A stretch of 40,488 bases of DNA from Candidatus Thermoflexus japonica (lineage in GTDB: Bacteria; Chloroflexota; Anaerolineae; Thermoflexales; Thermoflexaceae). Below are positions 18,055 through 25,594 of the stretch, piece by piece (positions within the stretch are counted from its first letter, which is position 1; each line of letters starts with the position of its first letter). Below the pieces are notes generated by a model, which did not search any database, was not told the DNA's origin, and saw only the letters and a list, made by a program, of their open reading frames with translations. The DNA is taken from positions 1 through 40,488 of the forward strand of contig BEHY01000020.1 of NCBI GenBank assembly GCA_002898735.1. The letters run 5' to 3'. The translations under genes were made by a program, and so were the position numbers.

Positions 18055-19884
18055 TCACGCTTCCTCGCGGCTGGCCTCGATGGCCAGCTCGATGAACACG
18101 GCGGAGGTCCACCCGAAGATCGGGGCCGCCCGGGGCGGGCGTTCCCCGGTTTCCGGATGGTAATACTCGTAAAGATCCGGATGCCCCATCGCCAGCTCCA
18201 GGGTCCGACGCCGCAGCTCCCGGGCCAGGTCCGCGTATCCACACCGGAACAGCCCCTCGATGAACAGGCGGTTGATGTTCAGCCATGTGGGGCCGCGCCA
18301 CATCTGCTCCGGGTTATAGTGCGGATCGTCCATCGCCACCGTGGGGATGGGATAGCGCGGCCAGAAGGCGCGGGGATCCCTCAGATGGGCGATCAGGCGC
18401 GCCACCATCGCCGGGGGGAGCCGGCCGGTGAGCAGCGGGTAAAGGCTCAACGGGGTTTTGATACGGACCGGCCTTTCCCCCCGCAGGGGCCAGAACAGCC
18501 CCGTTTCCTCATCCCACATGGCGTCGATCATCCGGCGGGTCAGCGCCTCGGCTTCCGCCCGCCATCGCGAGGCGTCCTCCCGCTCCCCGATCACCTCCGC
18601 GATGCGGGCCAGATGTTCCATCTGGATCACCAGATAGGTGTTCAGATCCGGCGACTCCACCGGCATCCCTCCATCCCACACCGGGGAGTCATCCCACCCG
18701 GATGAAAACGGATGGTTATACTGGCACAGGCCGTCCCGGTCGTCATTGTTCCGCTCAAACCACCAGCGGTTCCAGCGCACCAGCGGTTCGTAGATCTCAT
18801 CCAGGAAATCCCGATCTCCGCCCATCTCATAGATTTTCCACGCGGCCCATGCCGTGATGGGGGGCTTGGTGACGTCCGCGTCCACCGGGACGGGAAGATG
18901 GGTCACCCGTCCTTCGTCGTGGACGGCGTCGGGCACCATCCCGTCTTCCCGCTGGTGATCCAGAACGAGGCGGATCTGGTCTTCGGCGAGCTTCAGGTCC
19001 ACGTAGCGATAGGCCAGGGCATGGAAGCACGCGTCCCACTGCCACACGCCCACATAGTGGATCTTGCTCGGGGTCATCCCCTCGCGGGTCATATAGTAGC
19101 GCGGGGAGATCAATCCGGCCCGCATCACCCACCAGGCGTAGTAATACTGGGGCGCCAGATCCTCGCGGACGGGCGGGGCGGCGGCGAACCAGTCGTGCCA
19201 GCGGGCCTCCGCCTCGAGGAAGACCGGGAGGGCGGGGCGGATGCTCCGGTTGAACCCGAGGCGTGGCGTGATGTTGAGCAGGACAGCGGCGTCGGGCGTC
19301 GGTTCGACGATGAAGGTCACCCGGAACAGCCCGGGGCCGGCCGATTCAATCCGGTTCAGCCGCAGGCGGGCGTTGGTGGTGTAGGCCAGGTTGCGCACGC
19401 CCCGCAGGACTCCCCCCCGGCGGTCGGCCCGCGCCGTCTCCGCCTGGGCGACGAACTGGATCCCGATGGCCTCGGCCGGCAGGGCGATGTAAAGGGCCTC
19501 CGGGTCGTTGAAGGTCATCCCGACGGTGCCGCGGGGGGTGTGGAAGAACACGGCGTGGGGGTAGGAGACGAAGGAGGCCGGGAGCGGCTCGCCGTCCGGG
19601 CTGAGGAACACCAGGCGTTCCACGATCGGCCGGCGCTGGCGGTAGTCCCCGAACTTCTCCTGTTGCTTCTCCCAGCGCTCCGCCAGCTTGATGAACAGCC
19701 CCGGCACCCCGGGGCGCAGGTCCTTGGCGAACACCATCATGCGCGAGGACCGCTCGCTGAACGGCACGTGGTAGAGGTCCAGCCGGCCTTTCAGCAGGCG
19801 GCAGAAAGGACTCCTCGGTTCCTCCCATCCCATGGGAAAGGCCATGGAAGGTCTCGCCTCTTCGGTCCGGATCCCGCAGGACAT
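18055..19884 (-). CDS. MGH1-like (GH63-related) glycoside hydrolase
   Basis: This 609-residue cytoplasmic enzyme has an N-terminal beta-rich region (about 1-220) and a C-terminal (alpha/alpha)6 barrel. The barrel shows GVWQWDACFHALAYRYVD, DGMVPD, the acidic SGWDDSPVWDGG (about residue 396, candidate general acid) and YYHPETGE (Glu about 576, candidate base). This matches mannosylglycerate/glucosylglycerate hydrolases and relatives, which hydrolyse glycosylated compatible solutes. Those are about 440 residues; the extra N-terminal domain here suggests a related but distinct specificity. The start at ATG 19884 is supported by a promoter whose predicted transcript starts about 18 nt upstream. 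An internal ATG at 19845 is possible. Substrate is inferred from family only. Confidence 0.8.
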   Translation of the reverse strand: MSCGIRTEEARPSMAFPMGWEEPRSPFCRLLKGRLDLYHVPFSERSSRMMVFAKDLRPGVPGLFIKLAERWEKQQEKFGDYRQRRPIVERLVFLSPDGEPLPASFVSYPHAVFFHTPRGTVGMTFNDPEALYIALPAEAIGIQFVAQAETARADRRGGVLRGVRNLAYTTNARLRLNRIESAGPGLFRVTFIVEPTPDAAVLLNITPRLGFNRSIRPALPVFLEAEARWHDWFAAAPPVREDLAPQYYYAWWVMRAGLISPRYYMTREGMTPSKIHYVGVWQWDACFHALAYRYVDLKLAEDQIRLVLDHQREDGMVPDAVHDEGRVTHLPVPVDADVTKPPITAWAAWKIYEMGGDRDFLDEIYEPLVRWNRWWFERNNDDRDGLCQYNHPFSSGWDDSPVWDGGMPVESPDLNTYLVIQMEHLARIAEVIGEREDASRWRAEAEALTRRMIDAMWDEETGLFWPLRGERPVRIKTPLSLYPLLTGRLPPAMVARLIAHLRDPRAFWPRYPIPTVAMDDPHYNPEQMWRGPTWLNINRLFIEGLFRCGYADLARELRRRTLELAMGHPDLYEYYHPETGERPPRAAPIFGWTSAVFIELAIEASREEA

Positions 19885-19908
19885 GAGGCCCTGCGCTTCC
19901 TTCCCCGG

Positions 19909-19936
19909 ATTATAGGGGGCTGGGGCCAGCGGTCAA
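19909..19936 (-). promoter_or_regulatory. Sigma-70-type promoter for the MGH1-like gene
   Basis: On the minus strand, TTGACC (19936-19931), a 16-bp spacer, and TATAAT (19914-19909). This is a near-consensus promoter just after the upstream pilus gene, so the hydrolase gene is probably transcribed on its own. Confidence 0.75.
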
Positions 19937-19945
19937 CTTTTGGGT

Positions 19946-20983
19946 TTACAGGCTCACCCGTGTCATCCGATGGACGATCAGGAGGCCCAGGAGAACCAGG
20001 AAGAGGATCAGGCCGAGCATCGCATAGCCCGGGAGGCCGCTGGTGAAGAAGCGCATCATATAGCGTCGGTTGATGGGGAAGAGAACCAGCCACAGGAGCA
20101 GGGGAAGGGCCGTCAGGATCTGGGCGCTGAGCCGGTAGGAAGCCGTCAGCACCCGGATCTCGTTCTGCAGGTGGACCCGCTCCCGGATCCGGGATGCCAC
20201 CTTTTCCAGGAACTCCGAAAGATTCCCCCCGACCTGCTGGTTGATCTGGATCGCCGTGATGGCCAGCGAGAGGTCCTCGCTGGGCACCCGCTCCCGCATA
20301 TGCTCCAGAGCCTCGGTGATGGAGAGCCCCAGGCGCACCTCCAGCATCACCCGCCGAAACTCCTCGGCGATCGGCGGCGGGAGCTGGCGGGCGATCTCCT
20401 CAAACGCCCGGTAGAGGCTGCCGCCGGCCTGGAGGGTGCGGGCGATGAGCAGCAGCGCATCGGCCAGCTGAAGCTCCAGGCGGCGGCGGCGGGCCTCGCG
20501 GCGGTGACGGAGGAACAGGAAGGGGAGTGTGCCTCCCATCAGCGCCCCCAGCAGGGCGAAACCGGGCAGGCGGTAAACCTGAAGCCCGATCCATGCCCCC
20601 AGCGCCGCCAGCCCCATGGTCAACCCCATCCACTCCAGAGGATGCCAGGGGAGATCGGCCTCCGCCAGCCGCCGGCGAAGCCAGCGCGTGATCCCGCGTT
20701 CCAGGTCCCGGATCCGGCGTCCGGGGCCCCGGAGCGCGGTGAGGCGTTCCTGGATCCACGCCCGGATAGCCTGCAGGCGCTCCTCCATCGGATCCGGCCC
20801 GGTCTCCATCCCCCATGCCTGAGAGGCGAAGGCGAGGAACGCTTCCTCCAGCTCCCCCTCAGTGGCCAGCGAAACCCGGCCGGGCGTCTCCTCCGGCTCC
20901 TCCTCCGGAGCGAGCAGGAGCCAGGCCAGCAGAAGGCCGATGACGCCGAATCCCATCCCCACGATCAGCATGGCGCTCATCAT
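19946..20983 (-). CDS. Type II secretion F-domain (TadB/TadC-like) pilus assembly protein
   Basis: This 345-residue inner-membrane protein has an N-terminal membrane anchor (LIVGMGFGVIGLLLAWLLL), a charged cytoplasmic stretch, a helix pair near residues 145-185, the T2SSF domain core ELQLADALLLIARTLQAGGSL...EIARQLP and INQQVGGNLSEFLEKVA, and two C-terminal helices. These are the membrane platform proteins of tight-adherence (Flp) pili. The first of two adjacent ATGs (20983) has GGAG 8 nt upstream, and the start overlaps the stop of the TadG-like gene by 4 nt, indicating translational coupling. The TadA ATPase, CpaF-like partners and Flp pilin are not in the window. Confidence 0.85.
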   Translation of the reverse strand: MMSAMLIVGMGFGVIGLLLAWLLLAPEEEPEETPGRVSLATEGELEEAFLAFASQAWGMETGPDPMEERLQAIRAWIQERLTALRGPGRRIRDLERGITRWLRRRLAEADLPWHPLEWMGLTMGLAALGAWIGLQVYRLPGFALLGALMGGTLPFLFLRHRREARRRRLELQLADALLLIARTLQAGGSLYRAFEEIARQLPPPIAEEFRRVMLEVRLGLSITEALEHMRERVPSEDLSLAITAIQINQQVGGNLSEFLEKVASRIRERVHLQNEIRVLTASYRLSAQILTALPLLLWLVLFPINRRYMMRFFTSGLPGYAMLGLILFLVLLGLLIVHRMTRVSL

Positions 20984-22218
20984 CGCAGGAGCTCCACCCG
21001 GGGGGTGCCCGCCGGGCATATCGTGGGATCCAAGGTGACTTGCAGAGAGCCACCTCCCAAATCCAGCCTCTTCCCGTAAATCGCCCCGCGATCGGACCAG
21101 GCGGTGGTTGCGGAGAGCCCCACCGGCCCGTTGCGGGCCAGGATCAGGCCGATCCACCAGAAGTAGGGAGAGGTAATTGTGATCGCCTGGCCGGCGACGA
21201 GCAGGGGGGCGCCTCGCTGGGGGTCGTTCAGGGCCGGTTGAAGTTCGTAGCGATTGTTAGGATCATCCAGGATCAGCGAGCCGGTGGCGGCCAGGGTGAC
21301 CGTTGCCCGGATGGTTGCCATGCTCTGGCTTCGGAGGACCCGGGCCGCTCCCTCCAGGTAATACAGCCCATCCCGTAAACGAACGCGCTGGGCGGTGATG
21401 CACTGGTTGGGGGAAGGAGCCACCGCTCCGGCCGGATGGGCGTCCAGCAGGATGGGCTGCGTGGGATCCTGGGGTCGGATACAGTAGCGATCCCCGGCGT
21501 AGGCGTTCCAGAGGGGTCCGCCCGGGGCGAAATCGCTCACCGCGTAGAGGTCAGGGAGGGGCTGGAAGGGCGCCTGGACCCGCCCGCCCTGGCATTGCAC
21601 GCCGAACTCGATGGAAGCGCTCGTGCCGTATTCGCAGGGGCCCTGGATGTTGCCTGCCCACCGGAGGGTGAGATCCGTCCCCGCGTGGACACCGGCGGCC
21701 TGGATCCGAAGGAGAAGAAACGCCGCCCGCAGGTCGTTTTCTGCGAACAGGGCGAAAGCGCAGGCGGCCGTCGGGTGAACCACCGCAGTGGCCATCGCCC
21801 GGACCTCCATCGGATCGAAACCGAAGACGCCGGCGAAGAAGGCGTCGAACCGGTTGATCACCGTGACCTGCACGCCCCCCGCATTCCCCGGGATGACCCC
21901 CGAGCCCAGAGGCCCCAGGACGTTCCCGCTTTCATCCACATAGAAGGCCTCGAAGTGGTTGGGCTGGTCGTCCACATTGAATGTTCCGTGGGCGTCTATC
22001 GCCTCCCGGATCGCGACGAGGAGATCCGCCTCGCTCCCGCCCTGACGCCGGACCTCCCACAGCCGGCGGGCGGCGGAGAGGGCCGCGGCGTCGGCCGCGT
22101 TCTGCGCCCGCCGCCGCTGCGCGTAGGCGTTGCCCCCATCGATGGCCAGCGCCAGCAGCGCCAGGAACGCCGCGAACGCCAGCGCGATCAGCACCAGGGC
22201 CTGTCCTCGATACTTCAT
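20980..22218 (-). CDS. TadE/TadG-like pilus assembly protein
   Basis: This 412-residue protein starts MKYRGQALVLIALAFAAFLALLALAID, the N-terminal membrane segment of Flp-associated TadE/TadG proteins (PF13400-like), followed by the conserved GNAYAQRRRAQNAADAAAL block. The rest is an extracytoplasmic beta-rich region (DLTLRWAGNIQG, GSLILDDPNN) with several Cys (for example QCQGG and YCIRP) that could form disulfides. It overlaps the following TadB/TadC-like gene. ATG 22218 has AAAGGA close by. It is a likely minor pilin or surface component of a tight-adherence apparatus; exact role unknown. Confidence 0.8.
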   Translation of the reverse strand: MKYRGQALVLIALAFAAFLALLALAIDGGNAYAQRRRAQNAADAAALSAARRLWEVRRQGGSEADLLVAIREAIDAHGTFNVDDQPNHFEAFYVDESGNVLGPLGSGVIPGNAGGVQVTVINRFDAFFAGVFGFDPMEVRAMATAVVHPTAACAFALFAENDLRAAFLLLRIQAAGVHAGTDLTLRWAGNIQGPCEYGTSASIEFGVQCQGGRVQAPFQPLPDLYAVSDFAPGGPLWNAYAGDRYCIRPQDPTQPILLDAHPAGAVAPSPNQCITAQRVRLRDGLYYLEGAARVLRSQSMATIRATVTLAATGSLILDDPNNRYELQPALNDPQRGAPLLVAGQAITITSPYFWWIGLILARNGPVGLSATTAWSDRGAIYGKRLDLGGGSLQVTLDPTICPAGTPRVELLR

Positions 22219-22237
22219 ATTCCTTTACATCGAAAGT

Positions 22238-22249
22238 CAGAATATTCTG
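22238..22249. repeat. 12-bp perfect palindrome in the TadG-like leader
   Basis: CAGAATATTCTG lies 20-31 bp upstream of the TadG-like ATG, next to a second small dyad (CGGCC-ATA-GGCCG at about 22280). It may be an operator. No clear -35/-10 pair was found in the 150-bp gap 22219-22368. Confidence 0.45.
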
Positions 22250-22368
22250 TCTTTCTATCCTACGTGGCCGATACGTCTGCGGCCATAGGCCGAAAGTCCG
22301 GGGGGTTTTGAGAATCTCGCACCGTGTGAAAGTGCCGCGATATGTCGATATGGATGGAGGGAAACTCC

Positions 22369-23130
22369 TTATCCGACAGGGCGTTCTGGATCCAGCCGCC
22401 CACCCCGTTCGGTCAGCCAGGGAAGAACCTCGGGAGGGACCAGGGCGTCCACCGGCTCGCCCCGGGCCAGCCGCTGGCGGACCTCGGAGGAGGAGAGCGT
22501 CGCGAAAGCGGGATCGAGGGTCAGGAAGTCGATCCGCGTTCGATACGCAGCCCGCGACGGATCCTTCAGGAAGGCTTCCAGAGACGGTCGATCCCATGGC
22601 GGGCGGGGAGCCACCAGCAGGCGAGCGATCCGGAAGAATTGTTCCAGGGCGGATTCCATAGGGATGTCCGGGTAGTAGCGAGGATCGAACAAACGGACCA
22701 TCGTGTCGCCGCCCATGAGGAAGAAGAGCTCCGGCCCCTCCCCCACGTCCTCCCGAAGCGCCCGCGCTTTCTCAAAGAACCGGGCGCGGTTACAGAGGGC
22801 CACGCTCCATCCCGGGCGCCCCCGGGCGATCGCCCGCAACATCTCCAGGCGCTCCCGCCATCCGAACCCGGTGAGGGGTTTCTCCACATGCGTGAGGGCG
22901 AGCAGCAGCACGTGTTCTTCCAGATGGAAGGCTTCCCGGGCGGCCTCCAGCAGGGCAACATGAGCCCGGGTGGGCGGATTGAAGGAGGCCGACAGGATCC
23001 CGATCCGCTGCGCCCCGGGGCCAGCTCGATGGACCCAGCGCCATTGAGGAGGGGCCTGGGGGTCCAGGCCTTCCAGCTCCGGTATTCGATAGTGAGACAT
23101 CTCCACCGTCCCCTGATGGATAGGGCGCAT
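22369..23130 (-). CDS. NadD-like nicotinate-nucleotide adenylyltransferase family protein
   Basis: This 253-residue nucleotidyltransferase has GILSASFNPPTRAHVALLEAA, the phosphate-binding FNPP and a TRAH variant of the (H/T)xGH motif, LALTHVEKP, FLMGGDTMVRLFDPRYY, and a C-terminal SSSEVRQRLARGE in place of the ISSTxIR signature. Families with this set adenylate nicotinate mononucleotide, giving deamido-NAD+. The N-terminal 40 residues before the Rossmann core are longer than in typical NadD, and the TRAH change leaves open a related function. The start is uncertain: ATG 23130 and ATG 23100 both have purine-rich sequence directly upstream. It lies 114 bp downstream of the NAD(P)HX repair gene nnr, so the two may share an NAD-related transcript. 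Confidence 0.75.
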   Translation of the reverse strand: MRPIHQGTVEMSHYRIPELEGLDPQAPPQWRWVHRAGPGAQRIGILSASFNPPTRAHVALLEAAREAFHLEEHVLLLALTHVEKPLTGFGWRERLEMLRAIARGRPGWSVALCNRARFFEKARALREDVGEGPELFFLMGGDTMVRLFDPRYYPDIPMESALEQFFRIARLLVAPRPPWDRPSLEAFLKDPSRAAYRTRIDFLTLDPAFATLSSSEVRQRLARGEPVDALVPPEVLPWLTERGGRLDPERPVG

Positions 23131-23244
23131 CCCCCTGGGGGTCTTCTCGGATCATTGCGCCGCTGGATCGGGGGGATATCGCCTTCCCCATCGGAATCCC
23201 GCGGCATGCGGCGGCTTCGATTCCCTCATGGGAGAGGCGATCGG

Positions 23245-24939
23245 CTATCCCCCTCCGCTCAGCGCGCGAAGGGCGCCGGGGAGCCGGGGGATGAGATCCC
23301 CGGCGGTCACGCCGGCCGCTCCGATCTCCTGGCGCGCCCGTTCCCCGGCCATGCCGTGGAGATAGGCGCCCAGGGCGGCGGCCTCAAACGGCGGCAGTCC
23401 CTGGGCCCGCAATCCGGCGATCGCCCCCGCCAGCACATCCCCCGTCCCCGCGGTGGCCATCGCGGGGTTCGCGAAGGGCATCACCAGCGCCCGCCCATCG
23501 GGGGCGGCCACCACCGTGAATGCCCCCTTCAGCACGACCACATGGCCCCAGGTCTGCGCGAATTGTCGCGCGATCCCCAGGCGGTCCTGCTCGATGGCCG
23601 CTTTCTCCAGCCCGGTCAGCCGGGCCATCTCCCCGGGATGGGGGGTGAGGATCGCCGGGCCGGGCAGGCGGGCCGCCCAGTCTTTCGCCTGAGCGAGGGC
23701 GTTCAACCCGTCCGCATCCACGATCAGCGGGGGCCAGTTGAAGGAAGGCGCCGCCGGCCTCACCGCTTCCTCTTCTTCTATATGAAAACCGATGCGCCCC
23801 CGCCGGATGGCCCGCTCCATCCCAAACATCCCGTGCACAAAGGCGATCGCCTCTTTCTCCTGGGTCAGCCCTGGGCCCAGGACCATGGCGGCGTAGCCTT
23901 CGACGGCCTTCGCCAGGACCTCCACCGCGTCGGGGATCAGGACGCCGAGTTCGTCCGGCAGCAGGATGTAGGTGATCTCGGTGGTTTTCGCCGCCAGAAC
24001 GGGATAAATCGTGCGGGGGATGGCCAGCGTCACCCAGCCCGCGCCGACCCGCGCCGCCGCCTGGGCGGCCAGCCAGGGCGCACCGGGGTAGTGGGTGGAG
24101 CCGGCGACCACCGCCACTTTCCCGAACGTGTTTTTATGAGCGTCCGACGGGCGCGGTGGGCACCAGGTCCGGGCCATGATCCCATCCATCACTTCGAAAG
24201 CGCCTTCCGGCACCCACTTCGGCTCGATCCCGATATCGGCCACCACCAGCTCGCCGACCGCATGGGCGGCCGGGAACCGGAAATGTCCGACCTTCGGATG
24301 GGCGAACGTCACCGTGAGATCCGCGTGGAACGCATGGGGATCCAGCTCCCCCGTGTCGTAGTTCATCCCGGTCGGCCCATCCACCGCCACCAGCCAGGGC
24401 TCCGGCGGCGTTCGCGGAGCCCAGGTGGCCGGGATGAGGGGGGAGCCCGGGGCGAAGAAGGACGCCGGCCACGGCCGCCGATCGCTCACCTCCGCCCGCA
24501 CGATCTGCAGCATCCGTAAGAGATCTCCCTCCAGCGGGCGTGTGGTCCCGGTTCCCAGCAGCGCGTCCACGATCACCGCGGCGCTTCGAACCCAGAGGCG
24601 CAGCACCCGCCACGTCCGGTCATCCTCCGCCTGGGCGATGAAGCAGCCCGCCGCCTTCGCCGCCTGGAAGACGGGGTCCGTCTCCTCGCGGGGCTTCAGC
24701 AGATAGCAGGCGACCTCCGCGCCTGCCTCTTTCAGGAAGCGGGCGGCGGTCAGGCCGTCGCCACCGTTGTTCCCGGGGCCCACCAGCACCAGGATGCGGC
24801 GGCCCTGAACGGACATCCGGCGCATGATCTCGGAGGCCACGGCGCGGCCGGCCCGTTCCATCATCCGTGCATAGGTATGGCCTGCCGCATCAGCGGCCGC
24901 CTCCGCCTGACGCATTTGAGCTACCGTCAGCACTTTCAT
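23245..24939 (-). CDS. nnr: Bifunctional NAD(P)H-hydrate epimerase / ADP-dependent dehydratase
   Basis: This 564-residue fusion repairs hydrated NAD(P)H. The N-terminal YjeF_N domain (about 1-230) begins MKVLTVAQMRQAEAAA and has VLVGPGNNGGDGLTAAR and VDALLGTGTTRPLEG, the NnrE epimerase. The C-terminal ribokinase-like domain (about 260-564) has KNTFGKVAVVAGSTHYPGAP, LVLGPGLTQEKE, ILTPHPGEMARL, VVLKGAFTVVAAPDG and the catalytic ATAGTGDVLAGAIAGL, the NnrD dehydratase. Length matches other fused Nnr proteins. ATG 24939 has AGGAG 8 nt upstream; the frame extends upstream without family similarity. Divergent from the ASCH gene across a 198-bp AT-containing gap. Confidence 0.93.
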   Translation of the reverse strand: MKVLTVAQMRQAEAAADAAGHTYARMMERAGRAVASEIMRRMSVQGRRILVLVGPGNNGGDGLTAARFLKEAGAEVACYLLKPREETDPVFQAAKAAGCFIAQAEDDRTWRVLRLWVRSAAVIVDALLGTGTTRPLEGDLLRMLQIVRAEVSDRRPWPASFFAPGSPLIPATWAPRTPPEPWLVAVDGPTGMNYDTGELDPHAFHADLTVTFAHPKVGHFRFPAAHAVGELVVADIGIEPKWVPEGAFEVMDGIMARTWCPPRPSDAHKNTFGKVAVVAGSTHYPGAPWLAAQAAARVGAGWVTLAIPRTIYPVLAAKTTEITYILLPDELGVLIPDAVEVLAKAVEGYAAMVLGPGLTQEKEAIAFVHGMFGMERAIRRGRIGFHIEEEEAVRPAAPSFNWPPLIVDADGLNALAQAKDWAARLPGPAILTPHPGEMARLTGLEKAAIEQDRLGIARQFAQTWGHVVVLKGAFTVVAAPDGRALVMPFANPAMATAGTGDVLAGAIAGLRAQGLPPFEAAALGAYLHGMAGERARQEIGAAGVTAGDLIPRLPGALRALSGGG

Positions 24940-25084
24940 CCTTTCAGCTCCTGGTCCACTTTTGAGAAAGGTTGCGCGGTGGATCTTCTCCCGGGGATCT
25001 GAGGTCGGGCGGGGCACCAGGGGTGTCTGGCCCGACCCCAGAGCGAACGCTGAAGGGCAAAGCCCTCTCGCGTAGAGCCGATCA

Positions 25085-25102
25085 TACGTATTATCGTAAA
25101 AT
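25085..25102. promoter_or_regulatory. AT-rich divergent promoter region (nnr / ASCH gene)
   Basis: An AT-rich patch holds TATTAT (25089-25094) and TAAAAT (25097-25102) on the plus strand, GATAAT on the minus strand, and an ATACGTAT palindrome. The -35 elements are weak on both strands, so the assignment rests on -10 boxes and position. Confidence 0.35.
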
Positions 25103-25137
25103 ATACACGACAGTGAGGATGATGGAGGATGAGGGGG

Positions 25138-25512
25138 ATGCGCCCGGAGTTGGGTCTGATCGTGCAGGAGCCCTATGCCACCTACATCGTCTCCGGCGAG
25201 AAGACCTGGGAGATCCGCCGGTATCCCACCCACATCCGGGGGCGCATTGGGATCGTCAGCTCCCGGGGATGGATCGGGACCGTGGTGCTCGCCGAAGTCC
25301 GGGGCCCCGTCCCCGTGGAAGCCCTCCGGCGGAAGTTCCCTCAGCACCGGGCGGACCCGGAGTTTCTGGAGGCCTACGCGCGGGGCCGGCCGCTCTACAT
25401 CTGGGTGCTGACGGACCCCCAGCGCTTCCCGGAGCCCATCCCGATCCATCGCCCCCGGGGGCCAGTGGTCTGGGTCCGGCTCCAGGAGGCGGTGGCGGAG
25501 AGAACCTCATAA
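25138..25512 (+). CDS. ASCH domain-containing protein
   Basis: This small 124-residue protein has the ASCH/PUA-like beta-barrel pattern: MRPELGLIVQEPYATYIVSGEKTWEIRRYPT, with the GxKxWEIR core, then RGRIGIVSSRGWIGTVVLAEV and a C-terminal GPVVWVRLQEAV strand. ASCH domains are predicted RNA-binding or nucleic-acid-base-binding modules, and one characterised relative (YqfB) hydrolyses N4-acetylcytidine. ATG 25138 has GGAGG 9 nt upstream; an in-frame ATG at 25129 touches that site and is less likely. It faces a GNAT-ABC fusion gene 82 bp away on the other strand. A link in RNA metabolism is inference from this neighbourhood. Confidence 0.82.
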   Translation: MRPELGLIVQEPYATYIVSGEKTWEIRRYPTHIRGRIGIVSSRGWIGTVVLAEVRGPVPVEALRRKFPQHRADPEFLEAYARGRPLYIWVLTDPQRFPEPIPIHRPRGPVVWVRLQEAVAERTS

Positions 25513-25550
25513 CATAGAGCCGATGATCGGCTCAGCCTCTGATCTCCCCC

Positions 25551-25581
25551 CTCCCCGCAGCCCTCTGGGCCCTGGGGGGAG
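25551..25581. terminator. GC hairpin between convergent ASCH and GNAT-ABC genes
   Basis: CTCCCC (25551-25556) pairs with GGGGAG (25576-25581) around an inner GCCC-TCT-GGGC stem. A smaller hairpin (GAGCCGA-TGA-TCGGCTC) lies at 25517-25533. No clear T-tract follows. Confidence 0.4.
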
Positions 25582-25594
25582 GGGAGAGGGTCTC

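Noticed and set aside
22342..24519. 725-codon plus-strand open frame across nadD-like and nnr
   Set aside because: Antisense shadow of two genes with clear motifs, running across their intergenic gap.
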